A stretch of 64,000 nucleotides of DNA from Spirosoma arboris (GTDB lineage Bacteria > Bacteroidota > Bacteroidia > Cytophagales > Spirosomataceae). The position numbers and the translations under genes were made by a program. This document shows, one piece after another, positions 43,978 to 52,781 of this stretch. The stretch lies in NCBI RefSeq assembly GCF_009754945.1, contig NZ_WPIN01000016.1:1-64000 (forward strand), in the 5' to 3' direction. Position 1 is the first letter of the stretch; each line of letters starts with the position of its first letter. The notes beneath the pieces were generated by a model. The model was not told where the DNA came from. It saw only the letters and a list, made by a program, of their open reading frames with translations, and did not search any database.

Positions 43978-45308
43978 ATGAAGTTTAATATCGACCTTGC
44001 CCCATCTTTCCCTGCTTGCACGGCATCGACGACCTCTTTGCCGCCGTTTACGCAGTCGCCACCGGCAAAGACGCCGGGAATATTGGTGGCACAGTTGCTG
44101 TCGATAGCCACTTTGCCATTCCAGTGATTGAGTTGATTACGACTAACCAGTTCCTCGTAGGGAACCTGACCGGCTGCTTTGATGACCATGTCGACGTTTA
44201 GGGTAATTGTCTCGCCCGTTTCTACCGGCGACCGACGACCGCTGGTATCGGATACACCCAGTTCCATTACGTTGCAAATCAGTTGGGTAACCTGTCCGTT
44301 TTCGCCCTTGATTTCTTTGGGAGATGCCAGCCAGATGATGTTGCAACCATCTAATTTAGCCAGATTTAGCTCAACTTCGGTGCTGGGCATTTCAGCCTGT
44401 GTGCGTCGGTAAACAATAGTTACCTCCTTGGCTCCCAGTCGTTTCGCTTGCGTAGCAGCATCAATGGCCGTCATGCCGAGACCAATTACCGCTACTTTAT
44501 CGCCAACGGGGATGGATGGATAACCTTTCTCGCGGATGTCGTAAATGAAGCGAATAGCATCTTCAACGCCTATAAGGTCTTCGCCGGGAATATCCAGTTG
44601 CCTGGCCACACCAACCCCGATGCCCATGTAGACAGCATCATAATTGGCTTGTAGATCGGCTAACGAAACGTTCTTGCCCAATTCCTGTCCATACTTAATA
44701 TCGATACCGCCTAGCGAGGTAATAAAATTGACTTCGTCTTCACAAAATTCAGGCGTCACTTTATAAGCCGCAATGCCGTAAGTCATCAGACCGCCACCTT
44801 TCGCTTCTTTTTCGTAGATCGTTACGTCAATACCTTCCCGGCTCAGTACGTGGGCGCAACTTAAGCCCGCTGGGCCAGCGCCCACAACCGCGACTTTCCG
44901 GCCCGTAGATGGTTTGCGTTGGAAAAGCGGCCACTTTTGCTCAATAGCTTTCTCTGTCGAGTAACGTTGCAGCTTGGCAATTGGAATGGGCGGTTCTTCC
45001 AGCAGATTAAAGACGCAGGAGCCTTCGCACAATTTCTCGACTGGGCACACTTTCGAGCAGCCACCCCCCATGATATTGGAATCGAAAATCGTATAGGCCG
45101 ACCCTTTCACGTTATCGGTCGTGATCTGCTTGATGAACTTCGGAATGTTGATGCTGGTCGGGCAGCTTTTTATACAAGGCGCATCGTAACAAAATAGACA
45201 GCGATTCGCTTCCACCAAAGCCGCTTCCCGAGAGTCAAACGGCGGGTGAATGTCGCTGAAGTTTTGCTCGTATTGTTCAGTCGTTAAACGGTTATTGAGG
45301 ATTGCCAC
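43953..45308 (-). CDS. preT: Dihydropyrimidine dehydrogenase (NAD+) subunit PreT
   Basis: About 451 aa. N-terminal Fe-S cysteines (CLFCYDAPCIKSCPTSINIPKF; GGGCSKVCPVEKLCEGSCV), FAD motif VAVVGAGPAGLSCAHVL, NAD(P)H motif VAVIGLGMTAIDAATQAKRLGA, and DMVIKAAGQ...GVFAGGDCVNGGKEVVDAVQAGK. It is the electron-input subunit that feeds PreA. GTG at 45308 is the best start: the only upstream in-frame ATG (45374) would require translating the 45316-45396 hairpin. Confidence 0.93.
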   Translation of the reverse strand: MAILNNRLTTEQYEQNFSDIHPPFDSREAALVEANRCLFCYDAPCIKSCPTSINIPKFIKQITTDNVKGSAYTIFDSNIMGGGCSKVCPVEKLCEGSCVFNLLEEPPIPIAKLQRYSTEKAIEQKWPLFQRKPSTGRKVAVVGAGPAGLSCAHVLSREGIDVTIYEKEAKGGGLMTYGIAAYKVTPEFCEDEVNFITSLGGIDIKYGQELGKNVSLADLQANYDAVYMGIGVGVARQLDIPGEDLIGVEDAIRFIYDIREKGYPSIPVGDKVAVIGLGMTAIDAATQAKRLGAKEVTIVYRRTQAEMPSTEVELNLAKLDGCNIIWLASPKEIKGENGQVTQLICNVMELGVSDTSGRRSPVETGETITLNVDMVIKAAGQVPYEELVSRNQLNHWNGKVAIDSNCATNIPGVFAGGDCVNGGKEVVDAVQAGKDGARSILNFIKSKRAKE

Positions 45309-45315
45309 GTTTATT

Positions 45316-45396
45316 AATGATGAATTATGAATGATAAATGATGAATTGCGAATGATGAGTTGCTGAAAAATCATTTATCATTCATAATTCATCATT
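45316..45396. repeat. Perfect 27-bp inverted repeat upstream of preT
   Basis: 45316-45342 and 45370-45396 pair with no mismatch, 27-nt spacer. The arms are made of AATGATGAATTATGAATGATAAAT-like quasi-repeats. Confidence 0.9.
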
Positions 45397-45399
45397 CCT

Positions 45400-46266
45400 T
45401 TAAAGTTCTACCAACTTACCATACGTCTCTGGTCGGCGGTCGCGGAAGAATTGCCAGACGCTGCGAACTTCGTCAATCATATCGAGATCGAATTCGGAAA
45501 TCAGCAGTTCATCTTTGTCTTCCGAAGCTGTGGCAAAAATCTGCCCGCGTGGGTCAACGAAGTACGAAGAGCCGTAGAATCGCCCCAGATTCCAGGGTTT
45601 CTCTTCGCCAACTCGGTTAATACATCCCATAAAATAGCCATTAGCAGCTGCATGGGCGGGTTGCTCCAGTTTCCAGAGATATTGCGATAGACCCGCTACT
45701 GTAGCTGATGGATTGTACACGATTTCGGCACCGTTAAGGCCCAGGCACCGCGCTCCGTCGGGGAAATGGCGATCGTAGCATATGTACACGCCAACTTTGG
45801 CATACATCGTCTGGAAAACCGGATAGCCTAGATTACCCGGCTTGAAAAAAAACTTCTCCCAGAAACCAGACGTATGCGGAATATGATTTTTACGGTATTT
45901 GCCCAGATACGTACCGTCGGCGTCGATGACAGCTGCTGTGTTGTAGAGGACGCCAGCCTGTTCTTTTTCGTAGACGGGCACAATCATCACCATTTTATAC
46001 TTTTTGGCATATTCGGCCATACGGTCGGTGGTAGGACCGGGAACGGATTCTGCCGACGCGTACCAGGCACTGTTCTGGCCTGGGCAGAAATAGGGGGTAC
46101 TAAATATCTCCTGTAAGCAAAGAATCTGCACACCTTTCTCACCGGCTTCTTCGATGAGTGGAATATGCTTTTGGATCATTGCCTCTTTAATTTCCTCCAT
46201 CGTACCTTCCCCTTCGGTCATCGGCAGACTCATTTGTATCAGTCCAGATTTGATAATTCGTGGCAT
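45400..46266 (-). CDS. Beta-ureidopropionase (N-carbamoyl-beta-alanine amidohydrolase), nitrilase family
   Basis: The protein is 288 aa. Carbon-nitrogen hydrolase triad: Glu in LCLQEIFSTPYF, Lys in GKYRKNHIPH, Cys in VGVYICYDRHFPDGAR. The length and the HIPHTSGFWEKFFFKPGNLGYPVFQT block fit beta-ureidopropionase. It hydrolyses N-carbamoyl-beta-alanine to beta-alanine, CO2 and NH3, the third step of reductive pyrimidine breakdown. It lies between preT and dihydropyrimidinase, which supports the assignment. Confidence 0.92.
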   Translation of the reverse strand: MPRIIKSGLIQMSLPMTEGEGTMEEIKEAMIQKHIPLIEEAGEKGVQILCLQEIFSTPYFCPGQNSAWYASAESVPGPTTDRMAEYAKKYKMVMIVPVYEKEQAGVLYNTAAVIDADGTYLGKYRKNHIPHTSGFWEKFFFKPGNLGYPVFQTMYAKVGVYICYDRHFPDGARCLGLNGAEIVYNPSATVAGLSQYLWKLEQPAHAAANGYFMGCINRVGEEKPWNLGRFYGSSYFVDPRGQIFATASEDKDELLISEFDLDMIDEVRSVWQFFRDRRPETYGKLVEL

Positions 46267-46290
46267 GTTGGTTTTGTGTTAGTTGGTAAA

Positions 46291-46386
46291 ACCTCACCCC
46301 CGGCCTCTCTCCTGAAAGCAGGAGAGGGGAGCAAAATTTGCGCTTTCACCCCTCTCCTGTTTTAGGAGAGGGGCTGGGGGTGAGGT
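46291..46386. repeat. Cruciform-like repeat between dihydropyrimidinase and ureidopropionase
   Basis: Outer arms 46291-46314 and 46363-46386 (ACCTCACCCCCGGCC..., about 20 of 24). Two inner hairpins of CCTCTCCTG / CAGGAGAGG type lie inside, giving a three-way structure. Confidence 0.85.
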
Positions 46387-46402
46387 GAATTTTTTCCTAC
46401 GT

Positions 46403-47785
46403 TTAAATCTTCCCGCTTACTTTCTTTCGCTTGATAAACTGACCGTACCCCTTATCAACCAGGCATTTATCGTCATTTATAGCGACAGTGCCGCGAAGCA
46501 GGACAGTTTTTACTTTCCCAGTTAGTTCCCAGCCTTCGTACCCAGAATAATCCACGTTCATATGGTGCGTTTTGGCTGAAAGCGTATGGGTTTCGTTGGG
46601 GTCGAAAATGACAATATCTGCATCACTGCCTACGGCAATCGTTCCTTTACGCGGGAACATGCCGAAGATTTTGGCAGGATTCGTACAAGCCACCTCAACA
46701 TATTTATTTAAGGTGATTTTGCCTTTGTGTACACCTTCACTGTAGAGCAGTTCCATGCGATTTTCGACAGCTGGATGCCCATTAGGAATCTTGGAGAAAT
46801 CATCTTTCCCCATCAATTTCTGCTCCCACATAAACGGGCAGTGGTCCGTAGCGACAACTTGCACCAGGCCCTGATTGATACCGGACCAGAGCGATTGCTG
46901 GTCTTTCTTCTCCCGCAAGGGCGGGCTCATGACCCACTTTGCACCCTCGAAGTTCTGCTCATAAAGCGATGCGTCGAGAACAAGGTATTGAATACAGGTT
47001 TCGACAAAGACTTTCTGATTGCGCCGGGTTGCATTTCGAACCGCGTTCAGAGCTCCTTCGCAGGTCATGTGAACGATGTAGCCGGGGCAGCCCGTGTAGT
47101 CAGCCATGTCAGAAAAACGACCGCTGGCCTCCGCTTCGGTCACCTCAGGTTGAGAAAGGTAGTGGTAAAGTGGAGCAAGTTTGCCCTCAGACCGATGTTT
47201 GGCCGTGAGATAGTCAATCACATCGCCGTTGGTGGCGTGAACGGTGACCATGCCACCCTGTTTTTTTACTTCCTGCATCAGACCAATCATCTGACGATCA
47301 TCGATCATCAGCGCACCTTTGTAGGCCATAAAGGTTTTAAACGAGGTAATCCCTTCGTTTTCAACCATATCCTGGATTTCTGCCTTCGTATTGTCGTTGA
47401 AATCCGTTACGGCCATGTGGAAACTGTAATCTCCAACGGTGGTTCCTTTGGCGCGGGAATTCCAATCGGCAAGCGCTTCTTTGAGCGAATGTCCCTGTTT
47501 TTGCAGGACGAAATCAATAACAGTTGTCGTACCGCCATATAAGGCCGCGCGAGTGCCTGTTTCGTGCGTATCGCTCGAAAACGTGCCCATAAACGGCATG
47601 GCTAAATGCACGTGCGGATCTATACCACCCGGAAATACCAGTTTGCCCGTAGCGTCGATAACCGTATCGGCCTGAACGGGCAGGTTCTTGCCAATAGCGC
47701 TAATGGTTTCACCCTCAATGAAAATATCGGCAACATAATCGTCGGCAGATGTAATAATCCGACCGTTTTTAATCAAAAGCGACAT
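46403..47785 (-). CDS. hydA: Dihydropyrimidinase (D-hydantoinase)
   Basis: The protein is 460 aa, the usual length. Metal-site motif GGIDPHVHLAMPFMG, carbamylated lysine in TSFKTFMAYKGALM, VHATNGDVIDYL, YIVHMTCEGAL, and the Asp motif ATDHCPF. It opens the ring of dihydrouracil or dihydrothymine, the second step of the reductive pathway. First gene of the downstream half of the cluster; the RAYT insertion lies upstream. Confidence 0.95.
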   Translation of the reverse strand: MSLLIKNGRIITSADDYVADIFIEGETISAIGKNLPVQADTVIDATGKLVFPGGIDPHVHLAMPFMGTFSSDTHETGTRAALYGGTTTVIDFVLQKQGHSLKEALADWNSRAKGTTVGDYSFHMAVTDFNDNTKAEIQDMVENEGITSFKTFMAYKGALMIDDRQMIGLMQEVKKQGGMVTVHATNGDVIDYLTAKHRSEGKLAPLYHYLSQPEVTEAEASGRFSDMADYTGCPGYIVHMTCEGALNAVRNATRRNQKVFVETCIQYLVLDASLYEQNFEGAKWVMSPPLREKKDQQSLWSGINQGLVQVVATDHCPFMWEQKLMGKDDFSKIPNGHPAVENRMELLYSEGVHKGKITLNKYVEVACTNPAKIFGMFPRKGTIAVGSDADIVIFDPNETHTLSAKTHHMNVDYSGYEGWELTGKVKTVLLRGTVAINDDKCLVDKGYGQFIKRKKVSGKI

Positions 47786-47878
47786 AATTAATTTATCGTT
47801 TATGGCTCTCCATTTACACGTTTAAGGTATCCTTTAACGGAGAACTGTAACTACAAATCAGATTCAAAAGTCGAGTCA

Positions 47879-48517
47879 GGCCCATCGGGCCGATATCATT
47901 GTAGAATGTAAGTTCCTCTGCGGATGGTAAAGCTCCGTAGGAGCGTTATCTCTTTTCAGACCCTGACCACGATGTGCTAATTTATCCACTCGAATAAATA
48001 TTTTTCATCGTAGTCAACTTCAAACTTCTTCAAAAATTCTAAATACTCTTCTTGGAAGCTCCTTTTTCATTGATGGTCAGGTTGAGAAAGAATGTATTTT
48101 GTAACATTATCTAGGTGAGATTTAGAATATGAAAAAGCGCCAAACCCTTCCTGCCAATGAAACTTATTCTTTACAAATCTTCTGTCATTTATGAGTCCTG
48201 AAGAATTAGCTTTTATATCTCTAACTAAATCAGATATGGAGATAGTAGGCTTTACACTAATAAGCAAATGTGTGTGATCAGGCATACAATAAATGGCTAA
48301 AGCTTTTTGATTTTTGCCAGTTACAATTCCGCAAATGTATTTTTCCAATTCATCTCTGAAGGACTCCCTTATTAAGTTCTCCCTACCTTTCACGGCAAAA
48401 ACAATCTGAATATAAATTTGCGAATATGTGTTTGCCATTCGAGCAGATGTCACGCCTATGGCGTTTTATAGTAATTTCAGGCAATTACTTTCTACAAAGA
48501 TTGCAGCCCTCTGGGCT
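47879..48517. mobile_element. RAYT module: REP-type transposase bracketed by four 13-nt hairpins
   Basis: Four hairpins of the same form, a 5-bp stem with a 3-nt loop: 47879-47891 (GGCCC ATC GGGCC), 47932-47944 (GCTCC GTA GGAGC), 48452-48464 (ACGCC TAT GGCGT) and 48505-48517 (AGCCC TCT GGGCT). Two lie on each side of the Y1 transposase, with 53 nt between starts on each side. This fits a REP/BIME-like unit. It is inserted between hydA and the NCS1 gene without breaking either. Confidence 0.7.
48067..48438 (-). CDS. REP-associated / IS200-type Y1 transposase
   Basis: About 123 aa from ATG 48438 (MANTYSQIYIQIVFAVKGREN). HUH motif in YCMPDHTHLLISV, catalytic Tyr likely in AFSYSKSHLDNVTKYI, and KFHWQEGFGAFS, typical of the Bacteroidota transposase_17 group. 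It performs single-strand cleavage at hairpins. No TnpB partner is present. ATG 48453 would add five residues. Confidence 0.88.
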   Translation of the reverse strand: MANTYSQIYIQIVFAVKGRENLIRESFRDELEKYICGIVTGKNQKALAIYCMPDHTHLLISVKPTISISDLVRDIKANSSGLINDRRFVKNKFHWQEGFGAFSYSKSHLDNVTKYILSQPDHQ

Positions 48518-48527
48518 TTAAGTCCGG

Positions 48528-50039
48528 TCAACTGGCCTTTGTCATTGGCTGCTGAAAACTCGAAACCGAGTACTGACTTCTCATCAATCCCAAATACACC
48601 ACGCCACTAACAAAAAAACCAACAAACCAGGCGTAGTTGTACAGTTGCGAAATCCAGCCAGGAACGCTATCACTCGGAATTACCTGAATGGTGGTTAGAA
48701 AGCCGGGTATATTTGGCAGAATACCGACGAGTAAGGCGATAATCGCTGCTTTATTAAACCCACCTTTAAAACGATAAATACCCGTTTCACTGTACAGATC
48801 GGCCAATACCAGCTTCTGTTTGCGCAGGAAGAAATAGTCAGCGATCATGATTCCGCCAACTGGGCCTAATAAACTAGAATAGCCAACTAACCAGGTGAAA
48901 ATGAATCCCGTAGGGTCGGCGATTAGCTTCCAGGGGAAAATCAAGATACCGATGATGCCTGTGATGTAGCCCCCTTTTCGAAAGTCGATTTTTGAAGGAG
49001 CCAGGTTCGCGAAATCGTTAGCAGGACTAACAATATTCGCGGCAATGTTGGTTGCCAGGGTCGAAATCGCTACGGCAATCATCGCAACGCTGACCAGAAG
49101 TTTGCTATCAAATCGTCCCGCCAGAACGAGTGGGTCCCAAATGGTAGTACCGTAGATAATAGTTGTAGCCGAGGTAACGACAACGCCAATGAACGAAAAG
49201 AGCGTCATGGCCGGCGGAAGCCCGATAACTTGCCCGCGTACCTGCGCCTGCTGGCTGGTAGCATAGCGCGTAAAATCGGGAATATTCAGCGATAATGTCG
49301 CCCAGAAGCCAACCATGCCCGTTAAAGCCGGAAAGAAAAAGGCAAAGAAGGCGGCAGAGTCTGCAAATTTGGCGGGTTGTTCCAGAATAGGACCGAGGCC
49401 GTTTCCTGCCGAAATGGCCCACCAGAGCAATGCAAGTGCCGCAACAGGTAAAAAGAACGCTTTGAAAACCAGTAGCTTTTTGATGCTTTCGACGCCGAGG
49501 TATACGACGTACATATTCAACAACCAGAACAAAAAGAAGCAGATAGCCGGACCAGTTTGCAAGCCAAACGAAGTCGGGAAAGCCTGCGGCAACGTTTCCA
49601 GTGATGGAATCCATAACCGAAGCATCTGGTAAATTGAAAACCCACCAATCCAGGTCTGAATACCGAACCAGCCACAGGCCACAATAGCGCGTAACAAAGC
49701 CGGAATATTCGCTCCGCTGGTTCCGAAACTGGATCGTACCAAAACCGGGAAGGGAATCCCGTATTTAGCACCGGCATGCCCGTTCAATACCATGGGAATC
49801 AGAACAATAGTATTGCCCAGGAAGATGGTAAAAATAGCCTGCCACCAGTTCATGCCGCCCTGAATAAGCGAACTAGCCATCATATAGGTAGGAATACAGA
49901 GGCTCATGCTGATCCATAAGGCTGCATAATTCCAGGTATTCCACGTTCGTTTCGATGCGGGAATAGGGGCTAAATCCTCGCTATAGAGAGACGATGACTC
50001 ATCTACGATTGCTTCTGGGGCTAGTTGTTTTACAGACAC
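48528..50039 (-). CDS. NCS1-family nucleobase:cation symporter
   Basis: The protein is 503 aa with about 12 transmembrane segments. NCS1 signatures: NWWQAIFTIFLGNTIVLIPMVLNGHAGAKYGIPFPVLVRSSFGTSGANIPALLRAIVACGWFGIQTWIGG and LSLNIPDFTRYA. It is probably an importer of uracil, thymine, allantoin or hydantoin-type substrates; the location beside dihydropyrimidinase favours a pyrimidine base. Confidence 0.92.
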   Translation of the reverse strand: MSVKQLAPEAIVDESSSLYSEDLAPIPASKRTWNTWNYAALWISMSLCIPTYMMASSLIQGGMNWWQAIFTIFLGNTIVLIPMVLNGHAGAKYGIPFPVLVRSSFGTSGANIPALLRAIVACGWFGIQTWIGGFSIYQMLRLWIPSLETLPQAFPTSFGLQTGPAICFFLFWLLNMYVVYLGVESIKKLLVFKAFFLPVAALALLWWAISAGNGLGPILEQPAKFADSAAFFAFFFPALTGMVGFWATLSLNIPDFTRYATSQQAQVRGQVIGLPPAMTLFSFIGVVVTSATTIIYGTTIWDPLVLAGRFDSKLLVSVAMIAVAISTLATNIAANIVSPANDFANLAPSKIDFRKGGYITGIIGILIFPWKLIADPTGFIFTWLVGYSSLLGPVGGIMIADYFFLRKQKLVLADLYSETGIYRFKGGFNKAAIIALLVGILPNIPGFLTTIQVIPSDSVPGWISQLYNYAWFVGFFVSGVVYLGLMRSQYSVSSFQQPMTKAS

Positions 50040-50049
50040 GTTTTTGGTT

Positions 50050-50131
50050 GTTTGAGCCGGGCCGCCGGAGCGGTTTGTAGTTCGAAGTTATAATATTTTG
50101 CTACAAACCGCTCCAACGGCTCGGTTCAAGC
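50050..50131. repeat. 31-bp inverted repeat between nucleoside hydrolase and NCS1 genes
   Basis: 50050-50080 pairs with 50101-50131 (five mismatches); the inner 14 bp (GGAGCGGTTTGTAG) are perfect. The AACCGCTCC...CGG word also occurs at 33785-33805. Confidence 0.85.
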
Positions 50132-50140
50132 TACAACCAG

Positions 50141-51217
50141 TTAACTCAATTTCAAGGTATCAAAAACCATTTTCTTGAACTTTGCTTCGTCGGCTTCGAC
50201 GCTAATGGTTGTATTTGGTTCTTTTTTCCAAACGCCAAGTTCATCTATGGCCAATGCGCCGACAGTTAGCTCCCCGTGCGTTTCGACATCCACATAACGC
50301 GATACGCTTTGCGAAATGATGGTAGGGTCAATGACAGCGGCAACGGTGATGGCATCCGGGTGATTGGAGCCGTTCATCTTCTGATGCTCTTTGCAGTATT
50401 TCCGACGAACCTTATTGATCTTCATGAAAAAATCGGAGTGTTTAGTCCCCAGCTTTGCCACGTTATCATAATCTTCATCGGTAAATACCGAACTCTTCAC
50501 GCTCACATCAAACCCGACCGTTCTGATCGGAATTCCTGACTGAAATACAATCCGGGCTGCTTCGGGATCAACCCAGGCATTGTAGGTCGCTAACGGATTG
50601 ACATTGCCATAAAACTTGTAGAACCCACCCATGAAATACAGCTCTTTAACCTGTTTCGCAATGGATGGCTTCCGCAGAAGTGCTAAGGCAATGTTAGTCA
50701 GCGGTCCAATGGCAACAATCGTTATCTCATTCGGATACTTCTCGACCAATCGGATCATGGCATCGACGGCGTGTTCTGTCTCAGGCTTCTGTTCCGGATC
50801 GGGGAAAAATGAATCGCTCATGCCATCGCTGCCGTGTACATAGGTAGCGCTTCCATGAATCTCCCGAACAAGTGGTCGGGAAGAACCTTGATAAACAGGG
50901 ATTTGCCCTTTCTTGCCCGCCACCTGAATCGTGTACAGCGCATTTTTCGTTTGCTGCTCAAAGCCAACATTACCGACTGTAATCGTGATGGCTTCAACCT
51001 TTAATTTGGGCGACGTCACCGCCATCAGAATAGCTAAAGCATCATCGGTTGCGGTATCACTGTCGAGAATAATTCGTTTGGCTGAATCTGCCTTGAGAGG
51101 CTTTTTCCCGAAGGGCGAAACTGTTGTTCCGAAGGGTAAAAACGCTGTAGCAGGATGCAAAGCCGAAGCTGTTCCCAAAGAAAGCACCCGAATAAACTTT
51201 CGTCTAGATGTGAGCAT
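50141..51217 (-). CDS. Exported nucleoside hydrolase (inosine-uridine-preferring family)
   Basis: The protein is 358 aa. The N-terminus TSRRKFIRVLSLGTASAL is a twin-arginine-like signal. The ribose/Ca2+ motif DSDTATDDALAI, the AIGPLTNIALAL helix and GFDVSVKSSVF follow the IUNH family. It would release bases from nucleosides outside the cytoplasm for the neighbouring NCS1 transporter. Base preference cannot be read from sequence. Confidence 0.9.
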   Translation of the reverse strand: MLTSRRKFIRVLSLGTASALHPATAFLPFGTTVSPFGKKPLKADSAKRIILDSDTATDDALAILMAVTSPKLKVEAITITVGNVGFEQQTKNALYTIQVAGKKGQIPVYQGSSRPLVREIHGSATYVHGSDGMSDSFFPDPEQKPETEHAVDAMIRLVEKYPNEITIVAIGPLTNIALALLRKPSIAKQVKELYFMGGFYKFYGNVNPLATYNAWVDPEAARIVFQSGIPIRTVGFDVSVKSSVFTDEDYDNVAKLGTKHSDFFMKINKVRRKYCKEHQKMNGSNHPDAITVAAVIDPTIISQSVSRYVDVETHGELTVGALAIDELGVWKKEPNTTISVEADEAKFKKMVFDTLKLS

Positions 51218-51319
51218 ACTGTTGTTGAGTAGTGGTTGAATTACGATGTATCCGCGCCTTGGCGATACTCCACGTAACTAGTAGAAAAAAGCCGCGAAAA
51301 CCGTGCCCAAACCACTTTT

Positions 51320-52666
51320 TTATGCTACATACTCATCCGCAATTTTTATAGCTTCGCTAATTATCGCTAATCCTTCATCGATTTGCTCCTTCGTAACACA
51401 TAAGGGAGGGGCAACAAAAATGTAGCTCCAGCGCACAAACGTATACATACCCAACTCCTTAATTTTGGCAGCCACTTTACTCATAACAGCCATTTCTTCC
51501 GGCTTGGCATTGAACGGAGCCATCGGCTCTTTCGTCGTCCGATTTTTGACCAGCTCAAAGCACCCTAGTAAGCCCCTTGTTCTGAAATCGCCGATACTTG
51601 GATGCTTCTGCTTCATTAATTCAGCCTGAGCTTCAACGTATTTGCCCATCTCGGCCGCATTCTCGATAAGGTTATCGTCCTCGTAAATTTTCAGATTCTC
51701 CAGCGCAGCTGCACAACCAACCGGGTGAGCCGCGTAGGTCATGCCTGTAGCAAGCACGGTGTCATCGTAGCGGGAAGCAATCTGATCGGTAACCATCAAA
51801 CAGCCAAAGGGAATATATCCACTGGTGATGCCTTTGGCCATTGTCACCATATCGGGCACAATGCCGTGATTTTCAAAGCCAAACCACTTGCCGGTTCGAC
51901 CAAAACCGCTCATTACCTCGTCGATGATTAACAGGATGCCATGCTTGTTACAGATTTCCCGGACGGCTCCCAAATAACCATCTGGATATTGCAAACATCC
52001 CGACGTACCCGACTCGCCCTCAAGCAGAATGGCAGCAATATTCCCCGGTCCTTCATAGCCAATGATTCGCTCTAAATGCGCTACGGAATCGGTCAACATA
52101 CTTGCCTCGTCGTGATTCCATCGGTAACGATAAGGGATGTCGATATGGATAAAATTGGGGGCCTGCTGCGAATCGTCGGGGAGTTTACGAGGATCGCCAC
52201 CGGCCGATAGAGTACCATAAGTAGCTCCATGATAGGACTGATACCGACTCAGGATTTTATGCCGTCCGGTATACAAACGGGCCAGTTTAATAGCTGCTTC
52301 AATAGAAGTCGCTCCACAGAGAGTAAAGAAAGCTTTGTTTAAATCGCCTGGACAGATTTCGGCCAGTTTTTTGCCCAACTCACCCCGAACCTTGGTCACG
52401 CAGTAGGGCGTTACATAGCTCACTTCCTGCATTTGTCGGACAACAGCTTCCGTAATGCGCTGATTACCATGCCCAATGTTAACGTTCATCAACCCCGATG
52501 AAAAGTCGATGTAGCGTTTGTCATCGTAATCGTAGAGGTAAACGCCTTTCGCATATTTCACCGCAATCGGCGAAATGTTTTTCTGTTTGCTCCACGCAAA
52601 CACGGTGTAATCAAAGCTGTCCTGAAGGACTTCCTGCGTTTCGGAAAACGTTGCTGTGTCAAGCAT
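51320..52666 (-). CDS. Class III aminotransferase (beta-alanine / beta-aminoisobutyrate type)
   Basis: The protein is 448 aa. The PLP-lysine segment is DMVTMAKGITSGYIPFG, with LLIIDEVMSGFGRTGKWFGFE upstream and the substrate-binding N-terminal YDYDDKRYIDFSSGLMNVNIGHG. In this cluster it most likely transaminates beta-alanine to malonate semialdehyde and beta-aminoisobutyrate to methylmalonate semialdehyde. Family is certain; substrate is inferred from neighbours. Confidence 0.9.
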   Translation of the reverse strand: MLDTATFSETQEVLQDSFDYTVFAWSKQKNISPIAVKYAKGVYLYDYDDKRYIDFSSGLMNVNIGHGNQRITEAVVRQMQEVSYVTPYCVTKVRGELGKKLAEICPGDLNKAFFTLCGATSIEAAIKLARLYTGRHKILSRYQSYHGATYGTLSAGGDPRKLPDDSQQAPNFIHIDIPYRYRWNHDEASMLTDSVAHLERIIGYEGPGNIAAILLEGESGTSGCLQYPDGYLGAVREICNKHGILLIIDEVMSGFGRTGKWFGFENHGIVPDMVTMAKGITSGYIPFGCLMVTDQIASRYDDTVLATGMTYAAHPVGCAAALENLKIYEDDNLIENAAEMGKYVEAQAELMKQKHPSIGDFRTRGLLGCFELVKNRTTKEPMAPFNAKPEEMAVMSKVAAKIKELGMYTFVRWSYIFVAPPLCVTKEQIDEGLAIISEAIKIADEYVA

Positions 52667-52698
52667 GACTTATTGTTTCAAGTTTTTATAAAGGTTTC

Positions 52699-52776
52699 AT
52701 GTTCAAGGTTTCAAGTTCAATGTTCCAGTTTCGAGAGCCATCTAACATGAAACTTTGAACCTGAAACCTTGAACAA
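52699..52776. repeat. 33-bp imperfect inverted repeat between mmsA and the aminotransferase
   Basis: 52699-52731 pairs with 52744-52776 at about 26 of 33. The words TTCAAGGTTTCA / TGAAACCTTGAA resemble the hairpin at 33740-33832 (shared GAAACTTTGAACCT). Confidence 0.8.
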
Positions 52777-52781
52777 TAAAA

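Noticed and set aside
45309..45374. ATG start of PreT at 45374
   Set aside because: The added residues are the translation of the 27-bp inverted repeat; GTG 45308 fits the family start.
46727..47542. Plus-strand open frame of 271 codons opposite dihydropyrimidinase
   Set aside because: The minus frame has all hydantoinase motifs; the plus frame has no protein-like pattern.
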